A DNA stretch of 64,000 bases from Siphonodentalium dalli (lineage: Eukaryota > Mollusca > Scaphopoda > Gadilida > Siphonodentaliidae): NCBI GenBank assembly GCA_032622095.1, contig CP136063.1, forward strand, positions 8,905,814-8,969,813. Direction: 5' to 3'. Shown here one piece after another: positions 11,440-24,609 of this stretch. How positions within the stretch are numbered: the stretch's first letter is position 1; each line of letters starts with the position of its first letter. Made by a program: the position numbers and the translations under genes. Below the pieces are notes generated by a model. It did not search any database and was not told the origin of the DNA. It saw only the letters and a program-made list of their open reading frames with translations.

Positions 11440-12990
11440 GCCCCACAGTGATCGACACCCTGACCCGGGGGCTCCCAGTGGTATTTCCGCTTAAATTAGA
11501 CAGTGTCTAGTCGCATGGTGTTGATTATGTTCAAACTGTGATACAGGTCTGAAACTTTACAGGTTAGTCCCCCATGGATCAGCGATCATTATAAGATCAC
11601 GAGACTTTGCCTCGCGGCAATTCCTTGGTAACGGTTGCTAGGCAACTATACCCGGAATTGACTGGAAATGTAAATATAGCTAAAGCATCGTTATTCAACC
11701 CCAGTGATTGCGTTTTTTTTGATACAGGTAATACCCTAACGTGAAATTTGAGTTATACCCGACCAGAATAGTGAACCAAATATCCCATTTATGGGTAGCG
11801 AGGGTTGCTAAGCAAATACCACTAATGATCGAATGACATTGCACTAACTATTCAGTGGTATGTTTTGCCTTATAGTCGCGTGGTGTTGGTTGTGTTCAAA
11901 GGGGACACATAACTGAAACCTGTACAGGCATGCTATGCCACCCGATCTCTCCTTAGAAACGGTTACTAGGCAACAACCCAAAATTTGCAGGATTAACGAA
12001 TTCTAGCTTTTAATGTTGTAATTATACATCATCGAATTGCGTTTTCGATGCAACCAATATCCTAATGTGAAATTTAAGATATACCTGACCATGTGCGAGT
12101 AAGTCAACTTGATATGCGATAGACTTTTTGCCGTATGTGGCATAACAGAGACTGATATTACAGAGACCATGCAGAAACAACGTAATTTCCCGTAACATAT
12201 CGTGGCCCCATTGTTCAAGTAAGCTGTCTAGATTGTGTCTACTGAACATGTGAAACATGCAACTACAGTAATGCTCTAATAATCGACTCCTTAAATACAG
12301 CAGAATTATGGGTAACTTTTCAGGATTTCCGAGAGCTTTCCGATGAATGGCAACAAGCCATATTTCCGACTAAATCCTGAAAAGTTACCCATAATTCTGC
12401 TGTGTTTAAGGAGTCGATTAATTAGAGCATTACTGTATATGTCATATATATATATAGCGCCACAATTCACTTAAACGCATTTTTCAAAATGAATTATAGC
12501 CTGCGCGCATGTGCATATTTTCCTACCCGTTTCTAGATGGCAGCCAATCCATATACACAGCGCTGACTTCAATAGGCCCATTTAAATATATATATTAGTT
12601 GGTATGTCGTGTATAAATACGTTATAAACCATTTATTTGTCATTGTGCTGGTCTGCGCATGCGCGAATAAATCAACTTGATAGGCGATAGACCCTTCCCC
12701 ATATGTAGCAGAACACTGACTAATATACGCGAGGGTAATTTAAACTGAAATTGTGTGTCTAAATTATGTCTGTTCTGTACACACACGGAGAACACGAAAT
12801 TATATGCCCTAAGTATAGCGGCACAGTTCGCTTAAAATATCGTATGTTTTTGTAGATTATATGCTATGCGCATGCGCATATATTTCTACCCGATACCAGC
12901 GGCCAACCATTCCATACGAACCATGGGCGCCGCTGACATATGTGGGGGCAATTTAAATATAAATCAGTGGATCTGACGCTCGTTATACTA
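11440..12990. repeat. Diverged tandem duplications, ~360-bp period
   Basis: Several phrases recur with about 330-370 bp spacing. 'agtcgcatggtgttgattat' (about 11509) matches 'agtcgcgtggtgttggttgt' (about 11875), and 'ctaacgtgaaatttgagtta' (about 11735) matches 'ctaatgtgaaatttaagata' (about 12062). 'tcaacttgatatgcgatag' (about 12106) recurs near 12671, beyond the inserted MITE. The 'catttttc..gcgcatg..ctaccc' block at about 12460-12560 recurs at 12830-12900. It is an old, diverged non-coding tandem array. Confidence 0.55.
12266..12435. mobile_element. 170-bp hairpin MITE with TA target site
   Basis: The two halves are near-perfect inverted complements for roughly 60 bp. The left arm begins CAGTAATGCTCTAATAATCG and the right arm is its mirror, ending at 12435. 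TA flanks both ends (12264-12265 and 12436-12437). The TIR start CAGnnATGCTCTnA resembles that of the larger ACCGCGGT-bearing elements (CAGCTATGCTCTcA), so a related TA-targeting transposase is likely (inference). There is no coding capacity. Confidence 0.85.
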
Positions 12991-13084
12991 TATATAAATT
13001 TGCTACCGAATCATGTCGTCACTGCAACGAAATATCGGTGTTACGGGATATAGTCACGGTTCGTTTGCACCTAAATATCGGTGT

Positions 13085-13774
13085 TACAGGTTCAAGAGTA
13101 AAATCCAACATGACTTCCAGTTGACACGTTTAAGGCCGAATGACCCCAAAATGACTCATTCCTATCTACATCCAAATGTCAACAGCCATGACAAATTTCA
13201 TGATGATCAGACCAAAGGTACGACCTGTAGCCCGTGTCAAAGAATTTAGCCTAGCAAAGAGTAAAACACAAGATGGCTGCTGGTGGCCATATTTTTTGGC
13301 CGAATGACCTAAAAATGATTCGTTCCCATCTACATGTCCATGTCAACATCCATAATAAATTTCATGATATGACCAAAGGTACGACCTGTAGCCCATACAA
13401 AGGATTTAGTCATTCAAAGAGTAAAATCCAAGATGGCTGCCAGCGGCCATGTTTTCTGGCCAAAATTACAAATTTCATGATGATCAGACGAACAGTACGA
13501 CCTGTAGCCCGTGCTAATGGATTGAATTTTGAAATCCAAGATGGCCACTGGCGGCCATGTTTTTTCGCCGAATGACCCCAAAATGACTCGTTTCCCATCT
13601 ACATGTCAATGTCAACTGCCATGACAAATTTCATCATGATCCAACCAAAGGTACGACCTGTAGCCCGTGCTAAAGGAAATTGTTGATGAATCACACACAC
13701 ACGCACACACACGCACGACGGATATACCAAGCCATGGAAATAGCTCAAACTTTACAAAGTAAAGTTGAGCTAAA
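13085..13774 (+). repeat. Family A tandem-module copy with 3' hairpin
   Basis: About four modules (anchors near 13111, 13271, 13430 and 13530) are followed by an 'acacacgcacacacacgcac' spacer and the hairpin at 13742-13771 (AGCTCAAACTTTAC / GTAAAGTTGAGCT), ending CTAA. The last module is the B-type with 'ggattgaattttgaaatcca'. Open frames across it are by-products of the repeat. Confidence 0.8.
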
Positions 13775-15205
13775 AAGGGGACATTCAAAGCTCAAACAGT
13801 ATAAAGTTTCATTTTTGTCAGACACTCCGGAAAGGACTGAGATACGAAATTAAGAGTGAATTTATTATCGTTGCGCTCTCCGTTGCACGACAGCATGATT
13901 AAATATGGCATATCATTATGTATGATCTATTTTGCTTTTACATGGAAAAAGTCGAAAATAAATTCGTTTCAACATGCCCCGGTTGTTTGAAACCAGGGGC
14001 AAATTGGAACATCAACCGTGGTAAGTCAGAACACTGATCGTATAAGGAACACATATGAAATCAATGTATAATAGAGGTAAATAAAACACTAATATACAGT
14101 GTATTCCAAGAACTATATTGAATTACTAGTATGATCAGTTTTCAGCGTTTGGTGCAAAGCACATTAGCCGAAAACTTTTGTATTCACTGTTCATGGTAAT
14201 AATGAGTGAGCGATCAATTATCGCTTCGTGCATGAACAATGAAAATAGGTCACGCTATTATAGAGCGTGTGGTGTCATTTCTACCCGAATCGCCTTGTAT
14301 GTCGGGTCAACTCCAAATTTTTTGTTTCAAACATTTCAGTAATGTTATGGATTGACGGTTCAATAACGTAATGAGATGTGTATGTTGAAACTATATCTGA
14401 TAAGCATATATTCTTATAACGCATGAAATCATGCATATTATAGAAAGTTGACGTTGAATTTTTTTTTTTTAATTATCATTAATAAAAGTTAATTGTAACT
14501 TTGAAATGTGCATATCGCACCTTATTCAGGAAGTAATAGTTTTATATGTAGTCATTTATATTAAACGCATATAAGTGTGTCATCCGATCACGATCATAGT
14601 GTATATATTCGAACATGTTATATATGTTAATTTATATTTGTATTATATAGTGTGTACACAGGTTTGTGTTGCACAATTGATCAATTAGAATGAATTTCCG
14701 AACATTCGAGCTGCGTTAGTGATGTTGGTTTCGGAAAGCAGGTTTCCATCGTTTTTCCCCCAAGAGGTTTTTCGTTGGTTTTTCCTGACCGCCAACGCAG
14801 ACACAGTAGGATGTAATTAACCTGTATGTGAAGACGTGTCCGTCCCTTAACTTGTAAGCATGTATACCAATAAACGCTGATGTCGACCCCTAGTGGACTC
14901 CGGCGCGGCTTGATGGCAATGATGGTGTTATCATTATTGGAGAATTGGGAATACGTGTAAAATAAGTGTAGGGAAATTTTTCCTCTAAATTGTTTCTCTG
15001 ACAAATATTTTGCAGTTAATAAATTGTAGATACTCATATATCTTTATTTTAGAACAACAGATTAATTAAGTTTATTACTATTAGAATATAAATAATTTCA
15101 AAATTGAAAAAGTTCATATTTAATATATTAGACCGCATATATTGGACAAAACATATGAGTGTGAGGCTGAGAGCAGTATTCCTAAACATATCCAAACTAC
15201 CAAAG
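13775..15205. other. Unannotated intergenic stretch
   Basis: AT-rich. The minus-strand 118-codon frame at 14681-15037 shows no domain or splice support. No TIRs were recognised. Confidence 0.45.
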
Positions 15206-15209
15206 TCTG

Positions 15210-15400
15210 ATATGTGTGGTATAAGTGTTGACAAATCTTTCCAAAGTTCCATAAGTGTACCTATAAGTGTGCAGTGTTCCCAAACATTTTAAAAGTAAAA
15301 GTATCGTAAGTGTGGCATAAGTGTAGATAGAACTTTTCAAAGTGCCATAAGTGTAGCTGTAAGAGTAGGCAGCATACCCAAAGATTTTAAAAGTCTCAAC
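15210..15400. repeat. 97-bp tandem duplication
   Basis: 'gtgtggtataagtgttgaca' (about 15213) and 'gtgtggcataagtgtagata' (about 15310) start two units that both run on to 'ccataagtgta' and 'attttaaaagt'. Confidence 0.7.
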
Positions 15401-16054
15401 AGTGTGGTTTATTGGTCAACTTAGAAATGCCGATGTATATTCTTCCTGATGGAAAGTTTACCATTCGTAGTTGAATAACATTCCGTAATAAAGCCGTTAA
15501 GCCGAGAAATAACGCTGCCAGTCAACCGATGTTCGTTTGACGACATTGTCGCAAACTTGCTTCCTCGTGTGTGAATGCATGGTCACTCCAGGCTAATTAG
15601 TGCCCCCAAATAAAGCAATTTTTTTTTTTTTAGTACTAATGTGATGCTCAGTAAAAATGGATCTCTTTCAAAAGATTTAATGAGGTCTGTTGATTCTCTA
15701 AAACGGAATAAATAAAGAGCGTTTGTTGATTCGTTATCTATTGTTTAACAATTTTCCTTCAAAAGAATATATTTGTTACCTTCAGAAATGTCACCATGCA
15801 TGCCTCGGGTTCGGGAACTTCTTGGTGCTAATGTTATCGTCAAATCGTTGCCAATGCAGATATGGGATTGCGCGAGGTGGATTCAGTGAAATGCAAGACC
15901 CGGGGTCTATCGTATACATGCTATAGCTATGCCTTGTATATTGATTGCCTCCTACTTTCAGCGAACTCATACAGTTTTATAGAGTAAAATAGTGTATTTC
16001 GAACGAGGCATCCAGTCACAAATTAAAAAAACAAAACAAAACAATTAATAAATT
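15401..16054. other. Unannotated intergenic stretch
   Basis: No supported gene. The phrase 'aataaagagcgtttgt' near 15707-15725 also occurs inside the transposons at about 21425 and 40775. Confidence 0.4.
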
Positions 16055-16132
16055 GAAATTAATAAAGAGTGTTTTCATATATGAAATTAACAAAGAGTGT
16101 TTTCATATATGGAACTAATAAAGAGCGTTATT
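16055..16132. repeat. ~30-bp tandem repeat (aataaagagtgtt)
   Basis: Three units contain 'aat(a)aaagag(t/c)gtt', and the first two continue with 'ttcatatatg'. The spacing is about 31-33 bp. Confidence 0.7.
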
Positions 16133-17249
16133 ATTAATCCATGCACCTGGAAATGTGGTTAATATTACCATTCGACACGAAAATATGACATTTAAACAGA
16201 TAAGTTTCATTTTCGTCGGCACGCTGACAAAGTCCGAGGTGTGGATAAGGAATTAATTGTCGGTGGTATCGGCTGTCTGGGGTGTTTAATAATTAATCCC
16301 AACACACAATAATTTCGCTACTAAAGTCTTTTTTGACCCAGTGTTTCCCATCAAAATGTCCATGCGTGCGCCATATACAACTGTTAGTCAATAGGGGGTC
16401 TGAATTCTGGCTACAATTACACATGTGAGTTTTGGCATTCGCCACGATGACGTCACAACGTACAACTCGGAAGAGTGCATGACCGTTCACATAAAAACAA
16501 GAACGAAATGTTTAATTACAAATAAAAACAATTAAAATATTAATAATTGTTACTAGTGTAAATACCCATATCCAATTAATAAAATACAAGAATTCTACGT
16601 GAGACCTCCGTCTGAGGAAGAGATTTTGATGTTATACCACATTATCTTGAACTCAACTGTTGAGACCTTACCAAGGAAACAGGGAATGACGCAACGCTTG
16701 TTTACTGTCTACAGATTTTTTATGTCGGCTTTTGATAAGAGGTCATTGAGGTCACTGACTGACCTGATTATCAGTTTGAATCAGTTTGAATATTGGTGAT
16801 TAGCGGTCACTACGTTGAATATAGTAGTTGTTAATTTGTGAACACTGGGATGTTGTAATGGGTCTCGTCAGGTTATTTTACATAATTATTTAAATTCATT
16901 CATATATAATAACTGAAGCGTGGTGAATGCAGTAAACTGCGTAATTGGGATACGCAGTAAACTGCGCAATTAGGGTACATGACGTTTCGTACCGTGGTCG
17001 TTTCGTCCCTCTCCGACAATTAGTGAATACTGGTCAATTGCCATGACGCACGCTTTTTCCGTGTCTTTGTAGTACCGATACCCAGTAATTCGGGGGTTTG
17101 TTGCCTGGGACTGCTGTATTGACAGCATTTAATAGAATTTGGTTTACTATTAACTTAATAACGGGAATAATAACTCGGGCAACTTGGAATATTATATATA
17201 TTTTTTTATTCATGATAAAAAATGTCAACACTTACCTCGAAATCTCCCT
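16133..17249. other. Unannotated intergenic stretch
   Basis: No gene is supported. Near 16930-16975 'cgcagtaaactgcg(t/c)aatt' is duplicated in tandem. Confidence 0.45.
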
Positions 17250-17527
17250 CGGCAAAAAACGTTACGGCGTAAGTTAACCGCGGTCATGAGATGCCTTACA
17301 GCAGGACACCGCGGTCGATACCACCGCGGTACCAAAAACCGACCGCCTGGCCGCGGTGTTACACCGCGGTCAGGCGGTATTACACCGCGACCAGGCGGCA
17401 TTACACCGCGGTCTAGCGGTATTACACCGCGGTCAGGCGGTATTACACCACCCGACCGCGGTATTACACCGCGGTCATACCGCATGTCAACCTCGTTAAG
17501 GAGGGTCGAATAATTAGAGCATAGCTG
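17250..17527. mobile_element. Mini-derivative of the ACCGCGGT element (right end intact)
   Basis: The right end at about 17489-17527 reads, inverted, CAGCTATGCTCTAATTATTC and on to AACGAGGTTGACATGCGGT, matching the termini at 20040 and 39459. TA follows at 17528-17529. The body is a minisatellite of about 20-21 bp (ttacaccgcggtcaggcgg) with at least five copies. The left terminus could not be found, so the start is approximate. Open frames here on both strands are artefacts of the repeat. Confidence 0.65.
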
Positions 17528-17529
17528 TA

Positions 17530-18958
17530 TGTGATTCTGATAAAACTAACTGAATAGTCTGTCAGTTTAAAGAAGATTTGTCAATGGTAGGTGGTTACCT
17601 AGCATCAATGAAACCTCAATACCTATTTGCCACACGAGAATGCGTCAGTACACAAGACAACAACCTTTAGTTATGCATTATTGTCAATATAAGCATAATA
17701 TGGTATATTATGAAACAATTATATCATGCAAATTTCCCAAAACTCATACCATATCATGAAACAGTTATATCAGTTAAATTACCAGAAACTCATACATATG
17801 GTATGCTTTCAAATGTGGGTATGTCCATAGCAACCACTACACACCCGTTAGGTAACGAATGCGGCAACTTTACTGCCATGTTCACTCTAACAACAATTAT
17901 AATAATTGTTTTCAATATAAAAATGATTGAGATACCATGAACTACCCTTTGGAACCGGTGACCAATACCCATTTACATGGGCAGCCATGGGCCCATTACC
18001 AACCCACAGTTACTAAGGAACAGCATCCAATTACGTGTCTTAACTACTGTGTCCATGTCATAGAAAGGGGCCTGGGCCGATGATATACTATTTAGGGTTC
18101 GTTCTATTGATTTGCCTGGGTACATGTCATGTGTACATAACTATAGACACTTATGTATTTGCATTACATGTGGTGTTCATGTGGGTCCATAGCGTATGCG
18201 TGGCTGTGGTTATAACCTAGATAGTCATGGCACATGTACATTCATGGGATGGGTTCATGTTTTACATATAAATGTCTTGTAATAAAGTCATAACTAAATC
18301 AGCCTGGATACATGGGCTGTCCATAGTGGCGCGTCTCAATTTCCTACCTATATGAGCCTGGGTCCATAGCCAAGCTATAGTGGGGCACACTACCAATCGA
18401 TAGGGACCTTCATGCTATAGGGCGTTGGTCGAATGGCTGAAAACAGACGTACGTATACGGTATTCATATAGTATAGAGACTTAGATCCATGCACATGCAT
18501 GGACTTACCCGTAGGCATGGGGTCCATGTGTCTCCTATATACAATGTATGTTGATCAGTCCATGGCCTACCAGCACATATGTGAATCTATGAAATGATTG
18601 ATAACGCCGGTGCCGTAGCTTTTATTTAGGGACATATGTGTCCATGTCCTACATATAGGCACCTGTATCACTGCATACATCATTATAGTCACTTGTGTAT
18701 TAACACTATTTAAACTTGCCTGGATCTTTGGTGTAGATATATCACGTACGAGGGGTGGATCCATATCCTACATATAGACAGACACCTGCTTATGCCTGGG
18801 TATAATTCAATATGGCATACATATATCGGCCTTGGTCCATGGCCTACACGTATGGATATGTGTCCATGGCCAACATACAGTGCCATGTGTATGGGCTATT
18901 TATAAGGGTCCCCCATCCTTAACTTTCGTCTATGTGGCATCGGTCCAATATCTATATA
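17530..18958. repeat. Degenerate 'gtccat(a/g)gcctacata' repeats
   Basis: From about 17960 the sequence is full of variants of 'tgtccatggcctacatata' (for example near 18556, 18645, 18770, 18836 and 18862) at irregular spacing. It looks like a very diverged satellite. The 17530-17960 part has no recognised feature, apart from a duplicated 'catgaaac(a)attatatca(t/g)' phrase near 17709 and 17755. Confidence 0.4.
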
Positions 18959-18960
18959 TA

Positions 18961-19270
18961 CAGCTATGCTCTCAGTAAGTGACCTGTTTAACGAGGTTAT
19001 GGGCCGGTCATGACCGCGGTCGTACCGCAACTACACCGCGGTCATGCGGTAGTACACCGCGGCCATGCGGTAGTACACTGCGGTCATGCGGTAGTACACC
19101 GCGGTCAAGTGGTAATACACCGCGGTCATGCGGTAGTACACCGCGGTCATACGGTAGTACACCGCGGTAATCTAGTCCGTTACCGGCGTACACCGCGGTA
19201 GTATTTTCCGCGACCGCCTTACACCGCGATCATCCCCGTGTCAATCGCGATCGAATAATCTGCCGATACG
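18961..19270. mobile_element. Mini-derivative of the ACCGCGGT element (left end intact)
   Basis: It starts after TA (18959-18960) with CAGCTATGCTCTCAGTAAGT and then GACCTGTTTAACGAGGTTAT, nearly identical to the left ends at 20040 and 39459. The body is a ~21-bp minisatellite (caccgcggtcatgcggtagta) with about seven copies. The right end is decayed but still alignable ('gtcaa..cgatcgaataat..g'). Arg/Gly-rich frames are repeat artefacts. Confidence 0.7.
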
Positions 19271-20037
19271 AATATTTTTTTATGTTTTTTGGAAAACTCA
19301 AGGCTGTGTAACATTTTCGATCTGTCTTGTTCAATTTATTTATTTTGGAGTACTAAGGTCTTCAAAGGTTGACGTCCCACGTAATGCCTTGAAGTCGCCG
19401 CTTTCGGTGGGCGCTTGGATTTGGGTGATAATATGCTCGGATATATATTCAGACATACTTCCAAGTCTTTTCGTACATAATTAAATCAGTTAGAATATTT
19501 GGATAGCGATTTTTTCGACGAATGTATACAGAATAAACGCGGACACAGGTAAGCCAATTAGACAGAGAATCTTCAAGTTCAATTCCAAATATGCCGGCAC
19601 AACTACAGTTTAATCAGCATTATATACTCTGGCGGGACTCAGATTATCAGATTTTTGTGTCGGTGAAATGTGGCGATCGCATAATTATCTTGCTCGAACC
19701 AAACATACTTATATAGAAGGATATTTCCCCATTCCAATTGCATACATGTGTTTCATCCGAATCGTGATTAGATAAGAATATGTAAGAATATGTTGTACTG
19801 CCCACTACAGCAAATGCATGCGATCACCAAGCGTTGCCGGAAAAGATCAAACAATGCCGCCCGACAATAATCACGGACGAGCACGTGCTCAGTGACGTAG
19901 CAAAATCAAGGACCGATTTTACAACATTGTCTCTCTCACCGATTGGTGTTTTGAATGGATATTTTCTCGCGCCTGATAATTAACCAAACACTGCTGCATT
20001 GCATTTCGCTGCACCTTTCCCTGCATATCGGTGTGTA
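19271..20037. other. Unannotated stretch between elements
   Basis: No gene, TIR or array was recognised. Confidence 0.45.
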
Positions 20038-20039
20038 TA

Positions 20040-22678
20040 CAGCTATGCTCTCAGTAAGCGACCTGTTTAACGAGGTTATGGGCCGGTACTTACCGCGGTG
20101 TTACCACCAAAATACCGCGGTTATCATTCTGTACCGCGACGGAGGGCGGTTGACCCGCGGTACTGGTACGGTATTTTTACCGTTGGTTACCGCAGGTCAC
20201 CGCGTTATTGGTGTTCGTTACCGCCGTACACAGCGGTATTTTTTTCGTAACCGCGTTCAAATTACCGCTAACGGCCCTCCACCGCGGAGAGAACACGACT
20301 GAAACAAGGCGTCACACGGTAGGTAAATGATTATGAATAACTTTTGTATTGAATGAATACCTGTAAGCTGCACGTAATTATGTATACTTAATGAATATAA
20401 ATGAATAATAATGCAATCGGATTACATATGAACATGTCTGGTTTACATGTAACATATTACAAATGTACACGTACATCACGTTTAATCACGTCGGCGGTTT
20501 TTGAACTCAGCTATAATTGCTTACGGCGACTGGATTACGCAAAACACCGTGGAGTAATAGTTTTGTTGTTAGCATCTATCTTGCATATCGTCAAATGATT
20601 TACGCACCCGGTTCCTATATATCGGTTTCCACTCATGCGGATTTTTTTTTGTTTTTTTTTTTGTGTGTTTCCGAAATCTAAATTTCTTATAAAAATGGGA
20701 AAAGTAAATCCTCCATTTATCTGAATTTGGTCGAAACCAGCGGGGATGGTGCATTAGTAACACTGAGTCCGAGTTTAGTCTTGGAGGCCATGGCGGCGAT
20801 CGTTGCAGAAATATTCATATTCGTTCAAATCTATAGTTGTGTTCATATGCCAAACATAATCGGCGCGTAAATACATGTAGTATATTATCGCCAAGACGTA
20901 TGATTGTACGCATTCGTGAAATAGTAAAGCAATTTACAAACATTTGCGCCTGAAGATTTCTTGTCGGTGGGAATAAAATGTATAACTAAAAAAGCGTGGC
21001 ACATGTCATGCAGCAAAGTAAAGTTGTTATCATCACCAATGTGCGCGACAAAAGACACACGCAAAACACCAAACATTGAAAGACACAACGTTGTCAAATC
21101 AGTCTTTGATTTTGTTAGGTGAACATTCATTGTGCTCACGAGTGCGTGTCGGGCGGCATCGTTTGATGTGAAATTGCAACTTTTGGCGAGGGCGTGCACT
21201 TGTACCGGTAGTTCTCGGTGGGTCGCAGTGTAAATTATATCACATACCGGTATTCCTATCTAATCGTTATTCGGAAAAAAACATGCATGGTGTTGGAAAG
21301 ATAAAATATGTTTGTTTGGTTATATACAGAGGTTAACATTGTAACATAATTATTTCAAGTGATCGAATTCGGTGTGTTTTAGTCCTTTTTTGTTAGTTTA
21401 TTCCCGAATCCCGATACGGTAGCAATAAAGAGCGTTTGTCTCACTTTTGTGCGACAAATATTTATAAATAGCTATTACGTGCACAACATTTTAAAGATCG
21501 AATGAGACTTGTCTGTTTAAAGCCACGTAGCGGTTCGCACATAATATTATTCGCAATACCAAAATAGATCGATAAATATCTGAACTACCTTCTGCGAGCA
21601 TTATGTAAGCCAAACGGACGCATTGAAGTAATGGAAATACAAGTGTCCAAAACACAAAACAGCCATTCGCGCGTGCGTGTGTAGTTTTACTACCGGGTAT
21701 ATAATAGCACCATCAACAAAACACAAATATTTATTTCACCCATTGAGGCCAGTTATAAAAAGACATGACGACATCTTAATTTAAGTGCCCCGTGACCTAT
21801 ATTAACAAAGTCTGCCAGCTGCAGTATGACGTAATCAGTGACACGTGCTTTTGCCAGAATGTGTTTTTTTCCTGGATATACGGGAGTTCCACGTTGTGTC
21901 TTTTATTGCTAAGACCAATAATTCCCGTTATACGAATAAATGGTGTTTGTGATTTGCAGTTAATGAATGTCAATAAAGTTAATAACGATATTTATTCTGG
22001 GGACTATTTAAATAGTGGTCGTTATCATTCAATTTAGGGATCACGTACATCTGAACATTGATATAAACTGTATAGATACGGGATTTATCGAGCTGTCTAA
22101 AATGGCCGAAATCATTTGTTCCCTTCCCGATAACCAACACTGATTACAAATAGTGTCATGTATGGGAATTTTAGGCAATAAAACGAGACTAGAAATGTTC
22201 TTGTAATATTTTAATATTAACATTAATTGAAAAATGACTTTCTCAAAGTAACTTATACTTACCTTTACTTAATCTGGAAGCCCGTTATAATGGGCATATT
22301 TCCCGATACTCGGCTTTCATCTATTTCAATATTTTAATAATACACTTCACGGTACACAAACATGGACGGAGATCGTGAGAACGGCCGTCCTATTTTGGAA
22401 GATTGACGGTCAGCCATCGAATCCCGTCATTAACCTCGTTATAAAAATGCTACCGCGTAGCGGTAATGTCACCGCGTTTGTGCGGTGCATTACCGCGTGC
22501 CACCGCGCTACCAACATTCGTTACCGCTGGTAGTGCGGTGGTACCGTGAACGTCGCGGTGGTACCGCGGTACGCGCGTGGTAGTGCAACCGCAAATCGGC
22601 GGTATGTCGCGGTATTGCACCGCGGTATTAACGCATGTACACCTCGTTAAAACAGGTCGCTTAATTTGAGCAGTGCTG
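20040..22678. mobile_element. 2.6-kb TIR transposon with ACCGCGGT clusters, copy 1
   Basis: The left end CAGCTATGCTCTCAGTAAGC, continuing GACCTGTTTAACGAGGT, is inverted at the right end (about 22642-22678). TA flanks both sides (20038-20039, 22679-22680). Just inside each end is a CG-rich block, about 20090-20290 and 22445-22640, crowded with accgcgg/ccgcggt motifs whose core is the palindrome ACCGCGGT. The AT-rich interior aligns with 39720-41760 but has no frame above about 104 codons and no recognised domain. The element is therefore probably non-autonomous. TA duplications suggest a Tc1/mariner-like or related transposase (inference). Confidence 0.85.
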
Positions 22679-22680
22679 TA

Positions 22681-23639
22681 TATTGTAGAATATTACATTA
22701 CGAGCGCATTGTAGTCTAATTATGATTTGTATTGCGTGGTTATGTCGCATATTTAAGATTAATATGCAAATGATCCGGCAACGGAAATATTTTTATCAAT
22801 TCACCTTGTGCCTTACCCAACTGGAACAAACGTCGCACTACTGACGACTCGAATTCAATTAAAATTAAATTCATAATTCGTCTGTTGAAACAAACGTCGC
22901 ATTAAATTCAAGACGAATCTAAATAATTTCTTAAAATGGCATAAAGCGTTCATGAGGGTTTTGGTCAAAACGGCTAAAATACTAAGTTTTATATCAATTC
23001 TAAAACGTAAAATTTAGTGAGAAAATGTGGCTTTTGACTTCCAAGCGACAAAATTAATGTTACTATTCTGATGAGTGGAAATTAATGGTTTTCTATCGCT
23101 ATTTCGTAGGTATTGACATTATTTGAAATATCAAATACGCTCTATATGGGCCTAATTACTCTACCCTATATGGGACTATTTAAATATGAAATAAGCCCGC
23201 AGTGTGCTTATGTTCATGACAACATGCTGGAAAATCACACGATAAGCCAACTAACAACTTACCAGATGTACCTCCTTTATTTGCATTTTCACTGCATGTG
23301 GCCTGCACCATCCAACGGAATACAGGTATAAGTCGACAAAGGGCCTATTTGAGAACCAAATAAGTGAAATATGAACCTATGTGAATATTGAGGTCCAATA
23401 TGAACCCATTATTTGCACATGAATATGTTGAAAATTACAAACAATGTCATGTATGCCTGTCCAGCTGTTTGAAACATTGGGCGTAAGTTGTTCATTGGGT
23501 AATAAAAAATACTAAAACAAGAGGCCAGAAATGAGCTATTTTTATAAATCCTTACACCAACCTTTTCATTAGTGCAAAAGTTACAACAATTCACACTTTA
23601 TATAGTGATTGTGTGAAAAATATTTACTTATCACATTGT
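22681..23639. other. Unannotated intergenic stretch
   Basis: AT-rich. 'acaaacgtcgca' is duplicated near 22827 and 22890 and 'atatggg' phrases recur near 23140-23175. No gene is supported. Confidence 0.45.
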
Positions 23640-24471
23640 CAGGGTTCATACACCTAGCTGAGAGTTAAATTCCATAACTTTTCCATACTTTTACAAGACT
23701 TTCGGACAAATTTTTAAAGACTTTTCAGTTAAAAAATTCCATAACTTTTCCATACCTCATACCTAGCTAAACAACGAGGAAGACCAATATATAAATTTCC
23801 AGGTTGTTTAAACAGAGCACACATATATGTTAGTTAAAATGAGCCCTTTATCTGCAAAGATGCATTTAACTAATTAAGCTGATATGAACAATAAATCATA
23901 AATGGTTGGCATCTGCAACAATTATCGGCCTTGACACCCAGAGTCTATAATTTCTAAAATCATTGGGGGAAAAAAATTACGATTTTCCGGTTATGGATCA
24001 CGATTTATTTCGAACAAGGCAATACAACGATTAAAACTATATTTGCACACTATAAAATGGTGCTCTCGAATAATTTTGAGTAACATGAGTAACATCGGTG
24101 AATTTAGTGAGAGTACGCATTGACATATTTGTTTTAGGTTCGTTCGATTTGCGTTATGTTATTGCGTATATAAATGAGTTCCGGTAAGGGAGACAATTTG
24201 TGTTTCGGCATACCGTAAAACGTGTAGTTCCAACTGTAACTACGGAGATGGTATCGTAAGAACGGAAAGTAACAGCATTTATTTACCGAAGAACCCGGCC
24301 TTGTGATATTCCATGACTTTTCAAGACCTTGAATCTCAGGATAGCTTATTTTCAAGACTTTTTCCATAGTAGGGTGAAAAAGGTCCCATTTTCCAGACTT
24401 TTCAAGGGTATTGAATCGAAATTTTCGGATTCCATAACTTTTCCAGGATTCCAGACCCGCGTACGAACCCT
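23640..24471. mobile_element. hAT-like non-autonomous element
   Basis: The left terminus CAGGGTTCATAC is the inverted complement, with one mismatch, of the right terminus GTACGAACCCTG. Subterminal text is rich in 'ttccataacttttcca' and 'cttttcaagac' near both ends, as is usual for hAT-type MITEs of this terminus type. The flanks are 'cacattgt' and 'attgtgtc'; only part of an 8-bp duplication is evident. There is no transposase frame. The centre (about 23800-24290) is unrelated AT-rich sequence. Confidence 0.7.
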
Positions 24472-24609
24472 GATTGTGTCAACAGGATTGGTGGAGGATT
24501 TTAATATTTTTAAGCAAATAAACCAAATGACCCTCATTTGCAGGTTAGGGGTGTGTTATCATAAACTATGCCAATAACTATAAACATAATCAATGGAAAT
24601 ATTTGAGTT

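Noticed and set aside
14681-15037. 118-codon minus-strand ORF
   Set aside because: No recognisable domain, and composition is compatible with chance.
17184-17513. Arg/Gly/Thr-rich ORFs on both strands at about 17.2-17.5 and 19.0-19.2 kb
   Set aside because: Produced by the ACCGCGGT minisatellite being open in several frames on both strands.
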